A stretch of 64,000 nt of DNA from Gammaproteobacteria bacterium Ga0074134 (GCA_001464965.1 LNEJ01000025.1:29317-93316); one strand, 5' to 3'; counted from the first letter of the stretch, positions 8,457 to 18,052 are shown. Notes: a model not told the origin generated them from the sequence alone. A program made the numbers and translations.

Positions 8457-10559
8457 TTACTTGCCCACACTCGCCACGATCCTGATCTGTTTGCTGTCGG
8501 GGATCTCGTTGTACGACAACACATGCAAATTAGGAATCGAGTGCCTCACCAAGCGAGACAGAGGCAGTCGCAATGGCATTGATACCAACAACACCGCGGG
8601 CTGTCCTGCAAGCTCCTGACGTTGCGCGCTTTGCTGCAGCGCCGAATGCATCCTTTCTGCCAGGCCCGGCTCCAAACCTATTCCCGCTAAACCAGGTGTT
8701 TGCAATGAGTTTTGCAATATCTGTTCCAAATCAGGATCCAGTGTAATAACCGCAAGTTCTGGAGCAACCCCATTGATTTGCTGAACAATTAATCTGCTCA
8801 GTGCGACACGTGTGGCGGCAGTCAATACGGCGGGATCCTGACTTTTTGGCGTATATCCTGCCAATGTTTCGGCAATTGTTCGTATATCGCGGATCGGAAT
8901 ACGTTCTTCCAATAGGTTTTGCAATACTTTCAGCACCACACCCAATGGCAGCGTATTAGGCACCAAATCCTCAACCAGCTTTGGAGCGGTTTTGGCGAGG
9001 TTATTGAGGAGCTGCTGTACCTCCTCGCGCCCCAGCAACTCCTGCGCGTGGCTTTGCAATAACTGACTGAGATGCGTTGCCACTACAGTGCCTGCATCAA
9101 CCACGGTATATCCAAGCGTCTGGGCATGGTCACGTTGCGATGGGTCTATCCATACAGCCTCCAAACCAAAGGCAGGATCTTTACCAGGCATACCTTGCAG
9201 CGCACCGAAAACTTGCCCTGGATTGATCGCAAGATCGCGTTCTGGATGGATCTCCGCCTCGCCAATAGTGGCGCCCAGCAAGGTGATGCGATAACCGTTC
9301 GGTGCCAGATCGAGATTGTCTCGAATATGTACCGGGGGCACGAGGAAACCGAGATCCTGAGTCAATTTTTTTCGCACGCCCTTGATGCGCCCCATGAGCT
9401 GACCGCCCTGATTTTTGTCCACCATTGGAATCAACCGGTAACCTACTTCAAGGCCGATGGGATCGACAGGGACGATATCATCCCAACTCAAATCTCGTGA
9501 CTCGGGTGCGCTTTCGATCAACTTTTCCGCAACCACCGACAGCGATTGCACGGTTTTTTGGCGCTGCGCAATCATATAAGATGTTGCCCCCGCCGCCGCA
9601 GCCAATGACAAAAACGCCACATTGGGCATCCCAGGCACCAAGCCTATGGATCCTATGACAGCCGCACTCACAGCCAATGCGCGTGGACTATCGAACAACT
9701 GCTTCAAAATCTGCTTGCCCATATCCTGGGCACTGGAGACACGCGTCACCATGATCGCAGCCGCAACGGACAATAGCAGTGCAGGAATTTGTGTTACCAA
9801 GCCATCGCCGATGGTCAGCAGGGTATAGTTGTGCAATGCCTCGCTGAATGGCATACCATGCTGAAGTATGCCAATGAAAAATCCACCGATAACATTCACG
9901 AAGAGAATCAATATTCCGGCAATGGCGTCACCGCGCACGAATTTGCTCGCGCCATCCATGGAGCCATAAAAATCCGCTTCCTGAACTACTTCGACGCGGC
10001 GCGCCCTGGCTTCATCCTGTGTGATCAAACCGGCGTTGAGATCGGCATCTATCGCCATTTGCTTTCCTGGCATGGCGTCCAGGGTAAAGCGTGCACTTAC
10101 TTCTGAAATTCGCCCGGCGCCCTTGGTGACCACGATAAAATTAATGATCACCAAAATGGCGAACACAACCAGACCAACCGCGTAATTACCCCCCACCACG
10201 AAGTCACCGAATGCTTCAATGACGTGACCCGCCGCGCCGGTCCCGGTGTGCCCTTCCATCAATATCACACGAGTGGAGGCAATATTCAGCGCAAGCCTCA
10301 ACAGCGTAGCCAGCAGTAATACAGTGGGAAATGCCGCGAAATCCAGAGGCTTCTGCACATACACCCCGGTCAGCAACACGACCAGTGAAAGAGCGATGCT
10401 GAATGTGAAAAATGTATCGAGCAGCAGCGGTGGCATCGGCACCACCATCATTGCCAGAAGCATCATCAGAAACAGCGGCACACCTAATCCGCGGCGGCTG
10501 AAATCTCGCAGGCTTTCCAATATCATGGTTTGGTTCATTAGTCGTTTATCCGTATTCAA
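8457..10559 (-). CDS. flhA: Flagellar type III export gate protein FlhA
   Basis: FlhA is the large export-gate subunit that couples ion flow to secretion of flagellar proteins. The 700-residue protein has about eight N-terminal membrane helices (residues 30-330) with the FHIPEP-family loop (DAMPGKQMAIDADLNAG) and a cytoplasmic C-terminal domain that docks chaperone-substrate complexes. Three nearby starts exist: TTG 10559, ATG 10538 and ATG 10526; none has a convincing ribosome-binding site, so the first residues are uncertain. It lies 65 bases after flhB. Confidence 0.95.
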   Translation of the reverse strand: MNTDKRLMNQTMILESLRDFSRRGLGVPLFLMMLLAMMVVPMPPLLLDTFFTFSIALSLVVLLTGVYVQKPLDFAAFPTVLLLATLLRLALNIASTRVILMEGHTGTGAAGHVIEAFGDFVVGGNYAVGLVVFAILVIINFIVVTKGAGRISEVSARFTLDAMPGKQMAIDADLNAGLITQDEARARRVEVVQEADFYGSMDGASKFVRGDAIAGILILFVNVIGGFFIGILQHGMPFSEALHNYTLLTIGDGLVTQIPALLLSVAAAIMVTRVSSAQDMGKQILKQLFDSPRALAVSAAVIGSIGLVPGMPNVAFLSLAAAAGATSYMIAQRQKTVQSLSVVAEKLIESAPESRDLSWDDIVPVDPIGLEVGYRLIPMVDKNQGGQLMGRIKGVRKKLTQDLGFLVPPVHIRDNLDLAPNGYRITLLGATIGEAEIHPERDLAINPGQVFGALQGMPGKDPAFGLEAVWIDPSQRDHAQTLGYTVVDAGTVVATHLSQLLQSHAQELLGREEVQQLLNNLAKTAPKLVEDLVPNTLPLGVVLKVLQNLLEERIPIRDIRTIAETLAGYTPKSQDPAVLTAATRVALSRLIVQQINGVAPELAVITLDPDLEQILQNSLQTPGLAGIGLEPGLAERMHSALQQSAQRQELAGQPAVLLVSMPLRLPLSRLVRHSIPNLHVLSYNEIPDSKQIRIVASVGK

Positions 10560-10624
10560 AAATCTGTTTCAACCTAAAACGGCGATTGGAACCTGCCGCG
10601 AAGGTAATGGCATGTGAATCCTCA

Positions 10625-11770
10625 TCACTCATCGCGCCTCAATTCATCCGGTATCGGTAGTTCCGCCATTGACAACGGCGTTCCATCATATTGAGCGTCA
10701 GAGTGTTGACGCTGCTTCAATTGATAGACATACGCCAGCACTTGCGCCACCGCCAAATACAGCCCGGCGGGGATGGCATGGTTCAGTTCAGTACTGTGAT
10801 GCAGCGCCCGTGCCAAAGGAGGGGCGGAGAGTATTGGTATACGGTGTGTGATGGCGACAGTGCGTATTTGCAGAGCGATGAGATCAGTGCCTTTAGCAAT
10901 CACCACTGGTGAGCGCATTTTGTCGGAATCATAACGTAGCGCCACGGCATAGTGGGTGGGGTTGGTAACGATCACATCGGCTTTTGGCACTTCCGCCATC
11001 ATGCGGCGACGCGCCATCTCGCGCTGCTGGCTACGAATACGTCCCTTAATCTCTGGATTTCCATCTGTTTCTTTGAATTCCTCCTTGATTTCCTGATGCG
11101 TCATCTTGAGTTTTTGGGAGTGATCCCAAAGCTGGAACGGCACATCGACCGCTGCGATCAGCACCATCGTTCCGCTTAACGCAAGGAATGACCATCCCAA
11201 TAGGTTCGCCACATGACCCAGGGCATTAGGCAAAGGCTCATCACCCAAGCCGGAAAAATCTCCCGCCATTTTCCATAACAGAACGACGGCAGCGATGGTG
11301 AGCACGATGAATTTTGCCAGCGCCTTCATCAGCTCCATTAAACCATGCGGGCCAAAGATGCGTTTCAAGCCTGACAGCGGATTCATCTTCTCCCACTTGA
11401 AGCCCAGTGCCTCACTGCTGAATGACCAGCCTCCCAAGGCCAATGGCGCGAGCAATGCGGCCACTATCATCAAAACAAGGAAAGGCGCCAAAGCAATCAG
11501 AGCATCCGCCACGGATTGCTCAAGAAGATGCAGCATGGCACTAGAATTAAATACATTTTCCCGGTTAATGCGAAAATTATGGCGCATGGAGTCCAGTAGC
11601 CCAGATGTTATCCGGCCACCCAACACCAGAAAACCGCCGGCGGCGGCCAATAACATTACTGTCGAGTTGAGATCCAGCGAACGGGCTATTTGCCCTTTCT
11701 CGCGCGCCTCCTTGAGGCGCTTGGGAGTCGCCTGTTCGGTGCGTTCCTGGCCGCTGTCCTGCTCTGCCAT
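10625..11770 (-). CDS. flhB: Flagellar export switch protein FlhB
   Basis: FlhB switches the flagellar export apparatus from rod/hook to filament substrates by autocleavage. Four hydrophobic segments fill residues 30-215. The cytoplasmic domain contains the self-cleavage motif NPTH at 270-273. The N-terminus (QDSGQERTEQATPKRL) is typical of the family. It starts 3 bases after the fliR stop. Length (381 aa) is normal. Confidence 0.96.
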   Translation of the reverse strand: MAEQDSGQERTEQATPKRLKEAREKGQIARSLDLNSTVMLLAAAGGFLVLGGRITSGLLDSMRHNFRINRENVFNSSAMLHLLEQSVADALIALAPFLVLMIVAALLAPLALGGWSFSSEALGFKWEKMNPLSGLKRIFGPHGLMELMKALAKFIVLTIAAVVLLWKMAGDFSGLGDEPLPNALGHVANLLGWSFLALSGTMVLIAAVDVPFQLWDHSQKLKMTHQEIKEEFKETDGNPEIKGRIRSQQREMARRRMMAEVPKADVIVTNPTHYAVALRYDSDKMRSPVVIAKGTDLIALQIRTVAITHRIPILSAPPLARALHHSTELNHAIPAGLYLAVAQVLAYVYQLKQRQHSDAQYDGTPLSMAELPIPDELRRDE

Positions 11771-11773
11771 GTC

Positions 11774-12553
11774 TTACGTTCCTCCCACAACCAATTGCTG
11801 CATCAGGGCAAAGACATCGCGCATAAGATTACTTAACTGGGGAGAAATAACCGGCAACGTCACGAGCATGACAACGATGCCTAGCAATAATGTAATCGGG
11901 AATCCAATTGCAAAGATATTGAGTTGAGGAGAAGCGCGCGTCATGACGCCGAAGGCAATGTTTGCCACCAGCAACGCAGTAACAGCAGGCAGTGAGATAA
12001 GCACTGCACCGGAAAACATCTGGCCACCCCAGATGACGAGATCCCACACACCGTTCATTGCCAGCCCATTAGGACCTACAGGCAGGGTACGAAAACTATC
12101 GGCGAGCACTTCAAGCAATACCAAATGGCCGTTGAAGCCGAGAAATATCAGTGTCACCAGAACCTGATAAAACTGGCTCACCACCGGCACCTGCACGCCA
12201 TTCAGCGGATCCACCATCGAGGCAAAACCCAGCCCCATGGACTGCCCTATCAACTGTCCGGCCAAGACAAAAGCGCCAAACACCAACTTCAAGGCAAAGC
12301 CCATTGCCAAACCAATCAGCACCTGATGGATAACAATCATCAATCCCGTGGAGCTGAGAGGATCAACCACCGGAACAGGAGGCAATGCCGGGGCGATAAG
12401 CAGCGTCAAGGCCACGGAAAACCCCACACGGATACGTACCGGCACGCTTTGCGCCCCAAACACCGGAGCCATGGCCACCAATGCCATCACGCGGAATAGC
12501 GGCCAGAGATACATGCCGATCCATGAGGCTATTTCAGCACTGGTAAATTGCAT
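11774..12553 (-). CDS. fliR: Flagellar export protein FliR
   Basis: Integral-membrane component of the FliPQR export gate. The protein is hydrophobic throughout (259 aa from the chosen start) with the conserved start MQFTSAEIASWIG, typical of FliR, and LFRVMALVAMAPVFG in the first helix. A longer reading from a TTG at 12589 would add 12 hydrophilic residues that family members lack. No clear ribosome-binding site supports either choice; homology favours 12553. It lies between fliQ and flhB. Confidence 0.93.
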   Translation of the reverse strand: MQFTSAEIASWIGMYLWPLFRVMALVAMAPVFGAQSVPVRIRVGFSVALTLLIAPALPPVPVVDPLSSTGLMIVIHQVLIGLAMGFALKLVFGAFVLAGQLIGQSMGLGFASMVDPLNGVQVPVVSQFYQVLVTLIFLGFNGHLVLLEVLADSFRTLPVGPNGLAMNGVWDLVIWGGQMFSGAVLISLPAVTALLVANIAFGVMTRASPQLNIFAIGFPITLLLGIVVMLVTLPVISPQLSNLMRDVFALMQQLVVGGT

Positions 12554-12618
12554 GTTACGAAGCCGCAAATCAGGTATGTGGGAGATCAACGCGGAGCGGG
12601 TTTCAAATCAGCCCCTGC

Positions 12619-12888
12619 TCAGCCTATCAATACAGGAATACTCTCTATCAAGCGCCGCATATAATCCACCAGCCGCTCCAGCAGCCACGGCCCGGCGATA
12701 ACGAATGTCAGCAATGTAATCAGAAGTTTCGGCACAAAGCTGAGCGTGACTTCGTTGATCTGGGTTGCCGCCTGGAACATGCTTATCAGCAAACCAACCG
12801 CCAGCGCGGGAAGCAGCAACACCGCAAGCAATAGCACACAGACTTCCAGCGCCTCTTTTCCTACGGTGATAACTGTTTCAGGGGTCAT
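12619..12888 (-). CDS. fliQ: Flagellar export protein FliQ
   Basis: Small (89 aa) export-gate subunit with two transmembrane helices, starting MTPETVITVGKEALEV as in most FliQ proteins. It packs with FliP and FliR in the helical gate of the basal body. It lies 9 bases after fliP and upstream of fliR in the same transcription unit. Confidence 0.95.
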   Translation of the reverse strand: MTPETVITVGKEALEVCVLLLAVLLLPALAVGLLISMFQAATQINEVTLSFVPKLLITLLTFVIAGPWLLERLVDYMRRLIESIPVLIG

Positions 12889-12897
12889 GAATAAATC

Positions 12898-13635
12898 CTA
12901 ATTAAAGCTCGCCGCCAGCGTCCCGATAATCAATGCCCAGCCATCGACGAGCACAAATAACATAATCTTGAACGGCAAGGAGATCACCATCGGCGACAAC
13001 ATCATCATACCCATGGCCATCAGCACACTGGCAACTACCAGATCAATAATCAAAAATGGAATAAAGATCAGAAATCCAATCTGGAAGGCTGTCTTTAATT
13101 CGCTGGTGACAAATGCCGGCACAAGCAGGGAGAACGGCACGGCCTCAGGTGATTCAATGCCATCGCGGCCTGATATATGCGTAAACAATTCAAGGTCGCT
13201 ATCACGGGTTTGCCCGAGCATGAAATCCCTGAAAGGAGCCCTGGCAATATTAATCGCTTCCTGAGCGGATATTTTTTCATCCATGTAGGGTGTCAGCGCC
13301 TCTTGATTCACCTTGTCAAACACTGGCGCCATAATGAAGAATGTCAGAAACAATGCCAGGCCAAGCAGTGTTTGATTGGTCGGCGTCGCGCCTGTGCCTA
13401 ATGCCTGGCGCAGAATTGCCAGCACAATGATGATGCGCGTAAACGATGTCATCATGAGCAATGCCGCCGGCAACAAGGACAGCAGCGTCATGAACAGCAG
13501 CGTCTGGATGCTCACGGTATAGGTTTGCGCACCGTTAGCACCGGCTGTCACTGTAGCCACATCCAGCCCCGGCGCCGCCATGACTGTTCCCAGCGGCACA
13601 AGCATGCCAAGAATCACCAATAGGCTGCGCTTCAT
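12898..13635 (-). CDS. fliP: Flagellar export protein FliP
   Basis: Export-gate subunit of 245 aa with a cleavable signal peptide (basic MKR start, hydrophobic stretch, AA before PGLDV). The conserved segments [19 protein letters not shown] and the C-terminal [16 protein letters not shown] are diagnostic. Its start overlaps the fliO stop by 4 bases, suggesting coupled translation. Confidence 0.96.
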   Translation of the reverse strand: MKRSLLVILGMLVPLGTVMAAPGLDVATVTAGANGAQTYTVSIQTLLFMTLLSLLPAALLMMTSFTRIIIVLAILRQALGTGATPTNQTLLGLALFLTFFIMAPVFDKVNQEALTPYMDEKISAQEAINIARAPFRDFMLGQTRDSDLELFTHISGRDGIESPEAVPFSLLVPAFVTSELKTAFQIGFLIFIPFLIIDLVVASVLMAMGMMMLSPMVISLPFKIMLFVLVDGWALIIGTLAASFN

Positions 13636-14126
13636 GGCTGTTTTCGCTGTTTGATGGCCAAGCTCAGCCGTTCAGCAAAGCCTCTTGCATCACCCGCCAC
13701 CAGTTTTCCTAACAGATTATTTGGCGATTCATCTGGCGTAGATGGCGTCAATCGCACTGGATGTTCCAGGTGATGCAGTGCTTGCACCCGCCCCGGAGCC
13801 ACCCCGATCAACAGCTGCTCTTCTCCTACCTGCAACAGCACCACACGTTCACGGGGACCAATAGACAGACCACCAAGAATTTTCAGGGATCCGCTCGCCG
13901 CGGATTGAAATCGACCATAGCGGCGCAGCATCCATGCGGCGCCAACAATAACCAGTAACACCACCAGCAACCCCAGCGTTACTTGCAACAAACTCCCTGT
14001 GGAAACACCTGCTGGAACAGAGCCGCTGGCGGCTGGACCCACCTTCTCCACGGCGAAGGACATGGCTGGCCATAACAAATACCCAGCCAGAAAAAAACCG
14101 CCACGCGCAAGATATTTACTCTTCAT
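13632..14126 (-). CDS. fliO: Flagellar biosynthesis protein FliO
   Basis: FliO assists assembly of the FliP ring. The 164-residue protein has an N-terminal signal-like segment, one transmembrane helix around residues 45-67 ([20 protein letters not shown]) and a cytoplasmic domain with the family motif [19 protein letters not shown]. Its ATG overlaps the fliN stop (TAATG). It lies between fliN and fliP. Confidence 0.92.
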   Translation of the reverse strand: MKSKYLARGGFFLAGYLLWPAMSFAVEKVGPAASGSVPAGVSTGSLLQVTLGLLVVLLVIVGAAWMLRRYGRFQSAASGSLKILGGLSIGPRERVVLLQVGEEQLLIGVAPGRVQALHHLEHPVRLTPSTPDESPNNLLGKLVAGDARGFAERLSLAIKQRKQP

Positions 14127-14578
14127 TATTTCAACTTTTTAACGCGTTCTGAGGGGCTTATAACATCGGTCAAACGTATCCCGAATTTCTCATTGACTAC
14201 AACCACTTCGCCATGAGCAATCAACGTCCCATTAACCATAACATCCATCGGTTCTCCCGCTAAACGATCCAATTCAACGACAGAACCCTGATTGAGCTGC
14301 AACAAGTGGCGGATACTGATAAGGGTGCGTCCAATCTCCATCGAAAGGGTAACAGGAACATCCAAAATCACGTCCATGTTCACCTCTCCCGGCGCCCCTG
14401 AAAAGGAGGGTTCTGGCTGCAACTCATGGAATTGCGCACGGGAATAGTCCGTATTAACGGAGCCGGACGTTCCTCCACCATCGCTCTGCGCAGGGATTGG
14501 CGTAGCATCCTGTTCGGCCAGCGCCGCGGCCCATTCATCCGCTATATCAACATCCATCGTGTCACTGTCTACGCTCAT
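14126..14578 (-). CDS. fliN: Flagellar switch protein FliN
   Basis: FliN is a C-ring component that receives the CheY-P signal together with FliM. The variable acidic N-terminus (about 1-65) is followed by a SpoA domain with VNMDVILDVPVTLSMEIG, GSVVELDRLAGEP and the C-terminal GEVVVVNEKFGIRLTDV. A ribosome-binding site AGGAG sits 7 bases before the ATG. It follows fliM by 14 bases. Confidence 0.96.
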   Translation of the reverse strand: MSVDSDTMDVDIADEWAAALAEQDATPIPAQSDGGGTSGSVNTDYSRAQFHELQPEPSFSGAPGEVNMDVILDVPVTLSMEIGRTLISIRHLLQLNQGSVVELDRLAGEPMDVMVNGTLIAHGEVVVVNEKFGIRLTDVISPSERVKKLK

Positions 14579-14592
14579 AATATTCTCCTGGC

Positions 14593-15597
14593 CTATTTAT
14601 TTTGACCTGATTGGGATGGCCCTTGATGTTTTACAGACTCCACTATCTTGACCGCGCTGTACCCTTCCGATACTCCAAATTTGCCACGGAACACGGGAAC
14701 ATCTTCAGCACGCAACATTACCGTTTCAGGAATCTCCACTGGAATCACATCGCCTGCTTTCATCTTCAGCAAATCTCTCAAGCTAATATTGGTTTCTGTC
14801 AGAACACTGCTGATTTCCACCTTTGCTTCCTTTATTTCATCACGCAGCGCAAGCAGCCAGCGCTCGTCAACATCGGAACGGTCACTTTGCATTCCCGCAT
14901 CGAGCACATCACGGATAGGCTCTATCATCGAATAGGGAAATGTTACGTGCAGATCTCCCCCGCCCCCATCAAGTTCAATATGGAAGGTGCTCACAACGAC
15001 CACCTCGGTAGGGCTCACAATATTGGCAAACTGTGGATTCACTTCCGAGTTGATATATTCAAATTCAACGGGCATCACCGGCATCCAGGCTTCTTTTAGA
15101 TCCTTGAATACCTGCTGCAGAATCATATTAATGACGCGCATCTCCGTTGGCGTAAATTCACGCCCCTCGATCCTCGTATAAAACCGCCCCTCTCCCCCGA
15201 AAAAATTATCCACCACAATAAAAACCAATTTTGGATCAAAGATGAATAGCGCTGTCCCCCTAAGCGGATTCACGCGAACAAGGTTCAAACTGGTAGGAAC
15301 AAACAAGCTGTGTACATACTCTGCGAATTTGAGCATTTGCACACCGCTTACAGAAATTTCCGGGGAACGGCGCAGCATATTGAACAGACTGATGCGAAAG
15401 TGACGGGCAAATCTTTCGTTGATCATCTCCAGCGTGGGGAGGCGCCCGCGTACAATGCGGTCCTGACTTGAAAAGTTATAATTGCGCGCCGTCCCATCCG
15501 ATGCAAGCTCGCCTCCATCAGTCTCCACGTCCCCACTATCGACGCCGTGCAACAGCGCATCAATTTCATCTTGAGAAAGAATATCCGTGACTGACAT
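14593..15597 (-). CDS. fliM: Flagellar motor switch protein FliM
   Basis: Main C-ring switch protein (334 aa). The N-terminal CheY-binding segment ILSQDEIDALLHGV is intact. The middle domain contains the GGxG-type loop (FFGGEGRFYTRIEGREFT) and the C-terminal SpoA domain ends at the typical CKPG-like region. It is the second gene after the sigma-54 type promoter and lies between fliL and fliN. Confidence 0.96.
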   Translation of the reverse strand: MSVTDILSQDEIDALLHGVDSGDVETDGGELASDGTARNYNFSSQDRIVRGRLPTLEMINERFARHFRISLFNMLRRSPEISVSGVQMLKFAEYVHSLFVPTSLNLVRVNPLRGTALFIFDPKLVFIVVDNFFGGEGRFYTRIEGREFTPTEMRVINMILQQVFKDLKEAWMPVMPVEFEYINSEVNPQFANIVSPTEVVVVSTFHIELDGGGGDLHVTFPYSMIEPIRDVLDAGMQSDRSDVDERWLLALRDEIKEAKVEISSVLTETNISLRDLLKMKAGDVIPVEIPETVMLRAEDVPVFRGKFGVSEGYSAVKIVESVKHQGPSQSGQNK

Positions 15598-15602
15598 GGC
15601 CG

Positions 15603-16139
15603 TTATTGCATCACAAAACTGGTGAAATAAACGGCTTCCACACCGGTGGATCCTGTCTGCTCTTTCATGATTTTCTGAATTTCCTTCAAGGCATCGGCGC
15701 GAATCTTTTCCTTTCCCTGGCGTGTACTGACGCTTTCGGGAGTCTGACTACTAAATAGCATCACGAGATTGTTGCGTATCAATGGCGTATGTGTTTTGAC
15801 GGCCTCGATCACTAACGGATCACGCGCCATGACCTCCACGGTAATCTGTAAGAACCGTACGGAAGAGTCATCCTGGAAATTCACAACAAATGCCGGATCA
15901 AAGGCAAAATAGACGGCTGGTGCTATGCGGTGTTTATTGTTTTCTACTTCCTTGCGCCCTTCTGATGCACTCTTACCGTGGCCACCCCCTCCGCTCATGA
16001 ATATTGCGGCCCCGGCACCAGTTCCTACTAGAACCAAGGCACCAACAACAATAAGGATAATTTTTACAACCGGTGTTTTTTTCTTGGCCGGTTTCTTATC
16101 ATCCGCACTATCGTCCTTATCCAGCTTTTCGACCGCCAT
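15603..16139 (-). CDS. fliL: Flagellar basal body-associated protein FliL
   Basis: FliL rings the stator units and supports torque. From the chosen ATG the protein is 178 aa: a charged cytoplasmic N-terminus (KLDKDDSADDKKPAKKK), one transmembrane helix, a Gly/His linker (SGGGGHGK) and a periplasmic domain ending in FTSFVMQ. A longer reading to 16232 would begin upstream of the promoter at 16187-16202 and adds residues unlike FliL, so 16139 is preferred; purine-rich GGAAGGG lies upstream. It is the first gene of the fliLMNOPQR-flhB unit. No fliK lies upstream; the metal-resistance island begins instead. Confidence 0.93.
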   Translation of the reverse strand: MAVEKLDKDDSADDKKPAKKKTPVVKIILIVVGALVLVGTGAGAAIFMSGGGGHGKSASEGRKEVENNKHRIAPAVYFAFDPAFVVNFQDDSSVRFLQITVEVMARDPLVIEAVKTHTPLIRNNLVMLFSSQTPESVSTRQGKEKIRADALKEIQKIMKEQTGSTGVEAVYFTSFVMQ

Positions 16140-16186
16140 TGTTCCGCACCCTTCCTGACCAACCAAATATTTCTTGGTATGAACAA

Positions 16187-16202
16187 AGCAAGCGTCATGC
16201 CA
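16187..16202 (-). promoter_or_regulatory. Sigma-54 type promoter of the fliL operon
   Basis: Read on the minus strand the sequence is TGGCATGACGCTTGCT, with GG and GC elements spaced exactly as in the -24/-12 consensus TGGCACG-N4-TTGCA. It lies about 48 bases upstream of the fliL ATG at 16139. RpoN control of fliL operons is established in Pseudomonas and Vibrio. Confidence 0.75.
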
Positions 16203-16242
16203 TACACGGAAAAATGATTTATCACCATACAATCATGCTGTT

Positions 16243-16494
16243 ATGAATTCATCGAGAAGCGATGTCAGCGAATTGACAGGGAAAGGGGAAGACTCTGCCG
16301 AAAATATGGCGGGGGATTTCCGTGGACTGATGGAGGGAGTTTTTAAAAATGCTTTAACGAACCGTCCAAATTTACTTGGTCATTACAATACGGCTTCCGC
16401 CAGTGCTCAAGTCAGACGAACAGCCAGGATGTGGCCGGCAGCAGTATTGACAAATGACTCGGACACGATCTTAATAAGATCACAGGATCCTTAG
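16243..16494 (+). CDS. Small open frame of unknown function at the island edge
   Basis: An 83-codon frame divergent from fliL. The product is hydrophilic, with neither signal peptide nor membrane segment, and I recognise no domain. No convincing ribosome-binding site precedes its ATG. It occupies the junction between the flagellar genes and the metal-resistance island and could be a gene remnant or chance. The complementary strand shows no fliK-like frame. Confidence 0.25.
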   Translation: MNSSRSDVSELTGKGEDSAENMAGDFRGLMEGVFKNALTNRPNLLGHYNTASASAQVRRTARMWPAAVLTNDSDTILIRSQDP

Positions 16495-16510
16495 AAGACC
16501 GCAAAATTTC

Positions 16511-16900
16511 ATGCGCCGACTCGCACGACAGCTTCTGTTGCTATTTGTTGCGCTGCATCTCGTGGCGATGCCGGTCCATGCCCAGCTTGCGTGCATCAAG
16601 GCCTGTGCGGCTCATGCGGGACAGACTCATGCTGCGCCCGCCCATGCGCATCATATGGATGGTGCGCAGAACGCCGGCAAGTCTCATGATGTCGTGGCAC
16701 ATGACCCTGCCAAGAAGGTCAAACCCTGCGGTGGCGACGCCAGCCACTGCGCTGGTGGAGCGAATTGCTGCATCGTGCCCGTGACCGGCTTCACCCTCGC
16801 TTTGCCGGCGCCAGGCATGCCAGGTGCAGGGGATCCCTGCCGTCTCGTCAGCACACCCATCCCCCCCGAACTCCGACCTCCACTCTCTTCGCCCGCCTGA
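16511..16900 (+). CDS. Exported His/Cys-rich protein, probably metal-binding
   Basis: A 129-residue protein with a clear signal peptide (RRLARQ, hydrophobic LLLLFVALHLVA, cleavage after VHA). The mature part has many His (HTHAAPAHAHHM) and paired Cys (CIKACAAH; CGGDASHCAGGANCC). Such composition suggests a periplasmic metal ligand, and it stands first in a copper/silver efflux region. I do not recognise a named family. The role in metal sequestration is inferred from composition and context. The following 286 bases up to cusF hold no gene, only one half of a GTAGGGTGCG-type palindrome at about 17102. Confidence 0.6.
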   Translation: MRRLARQLLLLFVALHLVAMPVHAQLACIKACAAHAGQTHAAPAHAHHMDGAQNAGKSHDVVAHDPAKKVKPCGGDASHCAGGANCCIVPVTGFTLALPAPGMPGAGDPCRLVSTPIPPELRPPLSSPA

Positions 16901-17186
16901 GCGGCTGACTCCGGGATTCTCGCCCCGGCACATGCCTGTGCCGCTGTGCGGCTCCAGGACTTGCCACGCCGCATTCGCTTGCAGTCCGTGCGTGCACCAG
17001 ACCATATCAGATCCGTTCGCGGCTTGCGGTATTTATCCAGCAAGGGGAAGAAAAAATGTTTGCGCAGAAAGACCCTCCTGGGTCCAAGAGCGGCAGCCGC
17101 CGTAGGGTGCGCCGTACCCATAGATACATTAAAAACAGGCGCACGAAATTTATTGCAGAACTTTTACCCAAAGGAGACCGGATACC

Positions 17187-17537
17187 ATGAAAAAAACCTC
17201 GTATATGATGCTGCCCGTACTGATCTTGTTTAATCCACCGGTATTTGCCCACGGCGCCAACCACCACAATGCCGCCACGGAATCTGAGGCAACCCAAGCC
17301 GCAGCTCAAGTCCGCACAGGCCAGGGCACGGTCGACAAAGTGGATGTGGCGGCGGGCACCGTCACTTTGACCCGCGATTCGCTCAAGGGTCTGGGCTGGC
17401 CCGACATGGCGATGGAGTACACGGTCAAGGACAAGGCCATGCTGGATAACATCAGGGCCAGAATGAAGGTCGATTTTGAATTGACCAAAGAACCCGATGG
17501 CACGTTCGTCATGACGCGCATCATCCCGGCCGATTAA
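17187..17537 (+). CDS. cusF: Periplasmic copper/silver chaperone CusF
   Basis: CusF carries Cu(I)/Ag(I) to the CusCBA pump in the periplasm. The 116-residue protein has a signal peptide ending at VFA, a His-rich stretch (HGANHH) and a small beta-barrel with the ligand motif GWPDMAMEY. W71, M74 and M76 match W44, M47 and M49 of E. coli CusF. The position of the fourth ligand, His36 in E. coli, reads Arg63 here, so coordination may differ or use the N-terminal His cluster. AAAGGAGA precedes the ATG. It lies upstream of the merR-like gene and cusCBA. Confidence 0.88.
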   Translation: MKKTSYMMLPVLILFNPPVFAHGANHHNAATESEATQAAAQVRTGQGTVDKVDVAAGTVTLTRDSLKGLGWPDMAMEYTVKDKAMLDNIRARMKVDFELTKEPDGTFVMTRIIPAD

Positions 17538-17589
17538 CAGGATGTTGAAAGAGCCCATCCACATGAACAAAGGCATAAAAAGGAAAATC

Positions 17590-18024
17590 ATGGCGGAGGT
17601 CATGACTGTCAACCAGTTTGCCAAGCGGGCTGGCGTGACGCCGCATGTGATTCGATATTACACGCGCATCGGTTTGTTGAAGCCTTGCCGCCAGTCCGGC
17701 AGTGATTACAAACTGTTTGCGGCGGCGGATGTGAAACGGCTGCACTTTATCCATCAGGCAAAAGCCCTCGGTTTCACCCTGGCCGAGATCGCCGAAATCT
17801 TCCATGAGAGCAGCCATGGCAAATCGCCCTGCCCCAGGGTGCGCGAAATCATCCGGCGGCGTATCGACGAAAACCGCTGTGCCCTGGCTGAGTTGAGGGC
17901 GTTGCAACACCGCATTGAAAGGGCGGCGGCTCAATGGGAGGAAATGCCGGATGGTATTCCGGATGGCGATACAGTATGTCATCTCATCGAATCCCTGAAA
18001 GATGTGGAGGTTCGGAAGCGTTGA
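17590..18024 (+). CDS. MerR-family metal-responsive transcription regulator
   Basis: A 144-residue regulator with an N-terminal winged helix-turn-helix (MTVNQFAKRAGVTPHVIRYY), a coiled-coil dimerisation helix and Cys residues at 81 (SPCPRV), 97 and 130 (TVCHLIE). MerR proteins untwist promoters with 19-20 bp spacers when metal binds. C81 and C130 align roughly with metal-site cysteines of the MerR/ZntR/PbrR group; a CueR-like pair is not obvious, so the cognate metal is uncertain. The ATG at 17590 was chosen because AAGGAAA lies 7 bases upstream; earlier in-frame ATGs exist. Two likely target promoters lie at 18053 and 33472. Confidence 0.9.
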   Translation: MAEVMTVNQFAKRAGVTPHVIRYYTRIGLLKPCRQSGSDYKLFAAADVKRLHFIHQAKALGFTLAEIAEIFHESSHGKSPCPRVREIIRRRIDENRCALAELRALQHRIERAAAQWEEMPDGIPDGDTVCHLIESLKDVEVRKR

Positions 18025-18052
18025 GAAACCGGGTGGTTTCAAAGAAGAAGTC

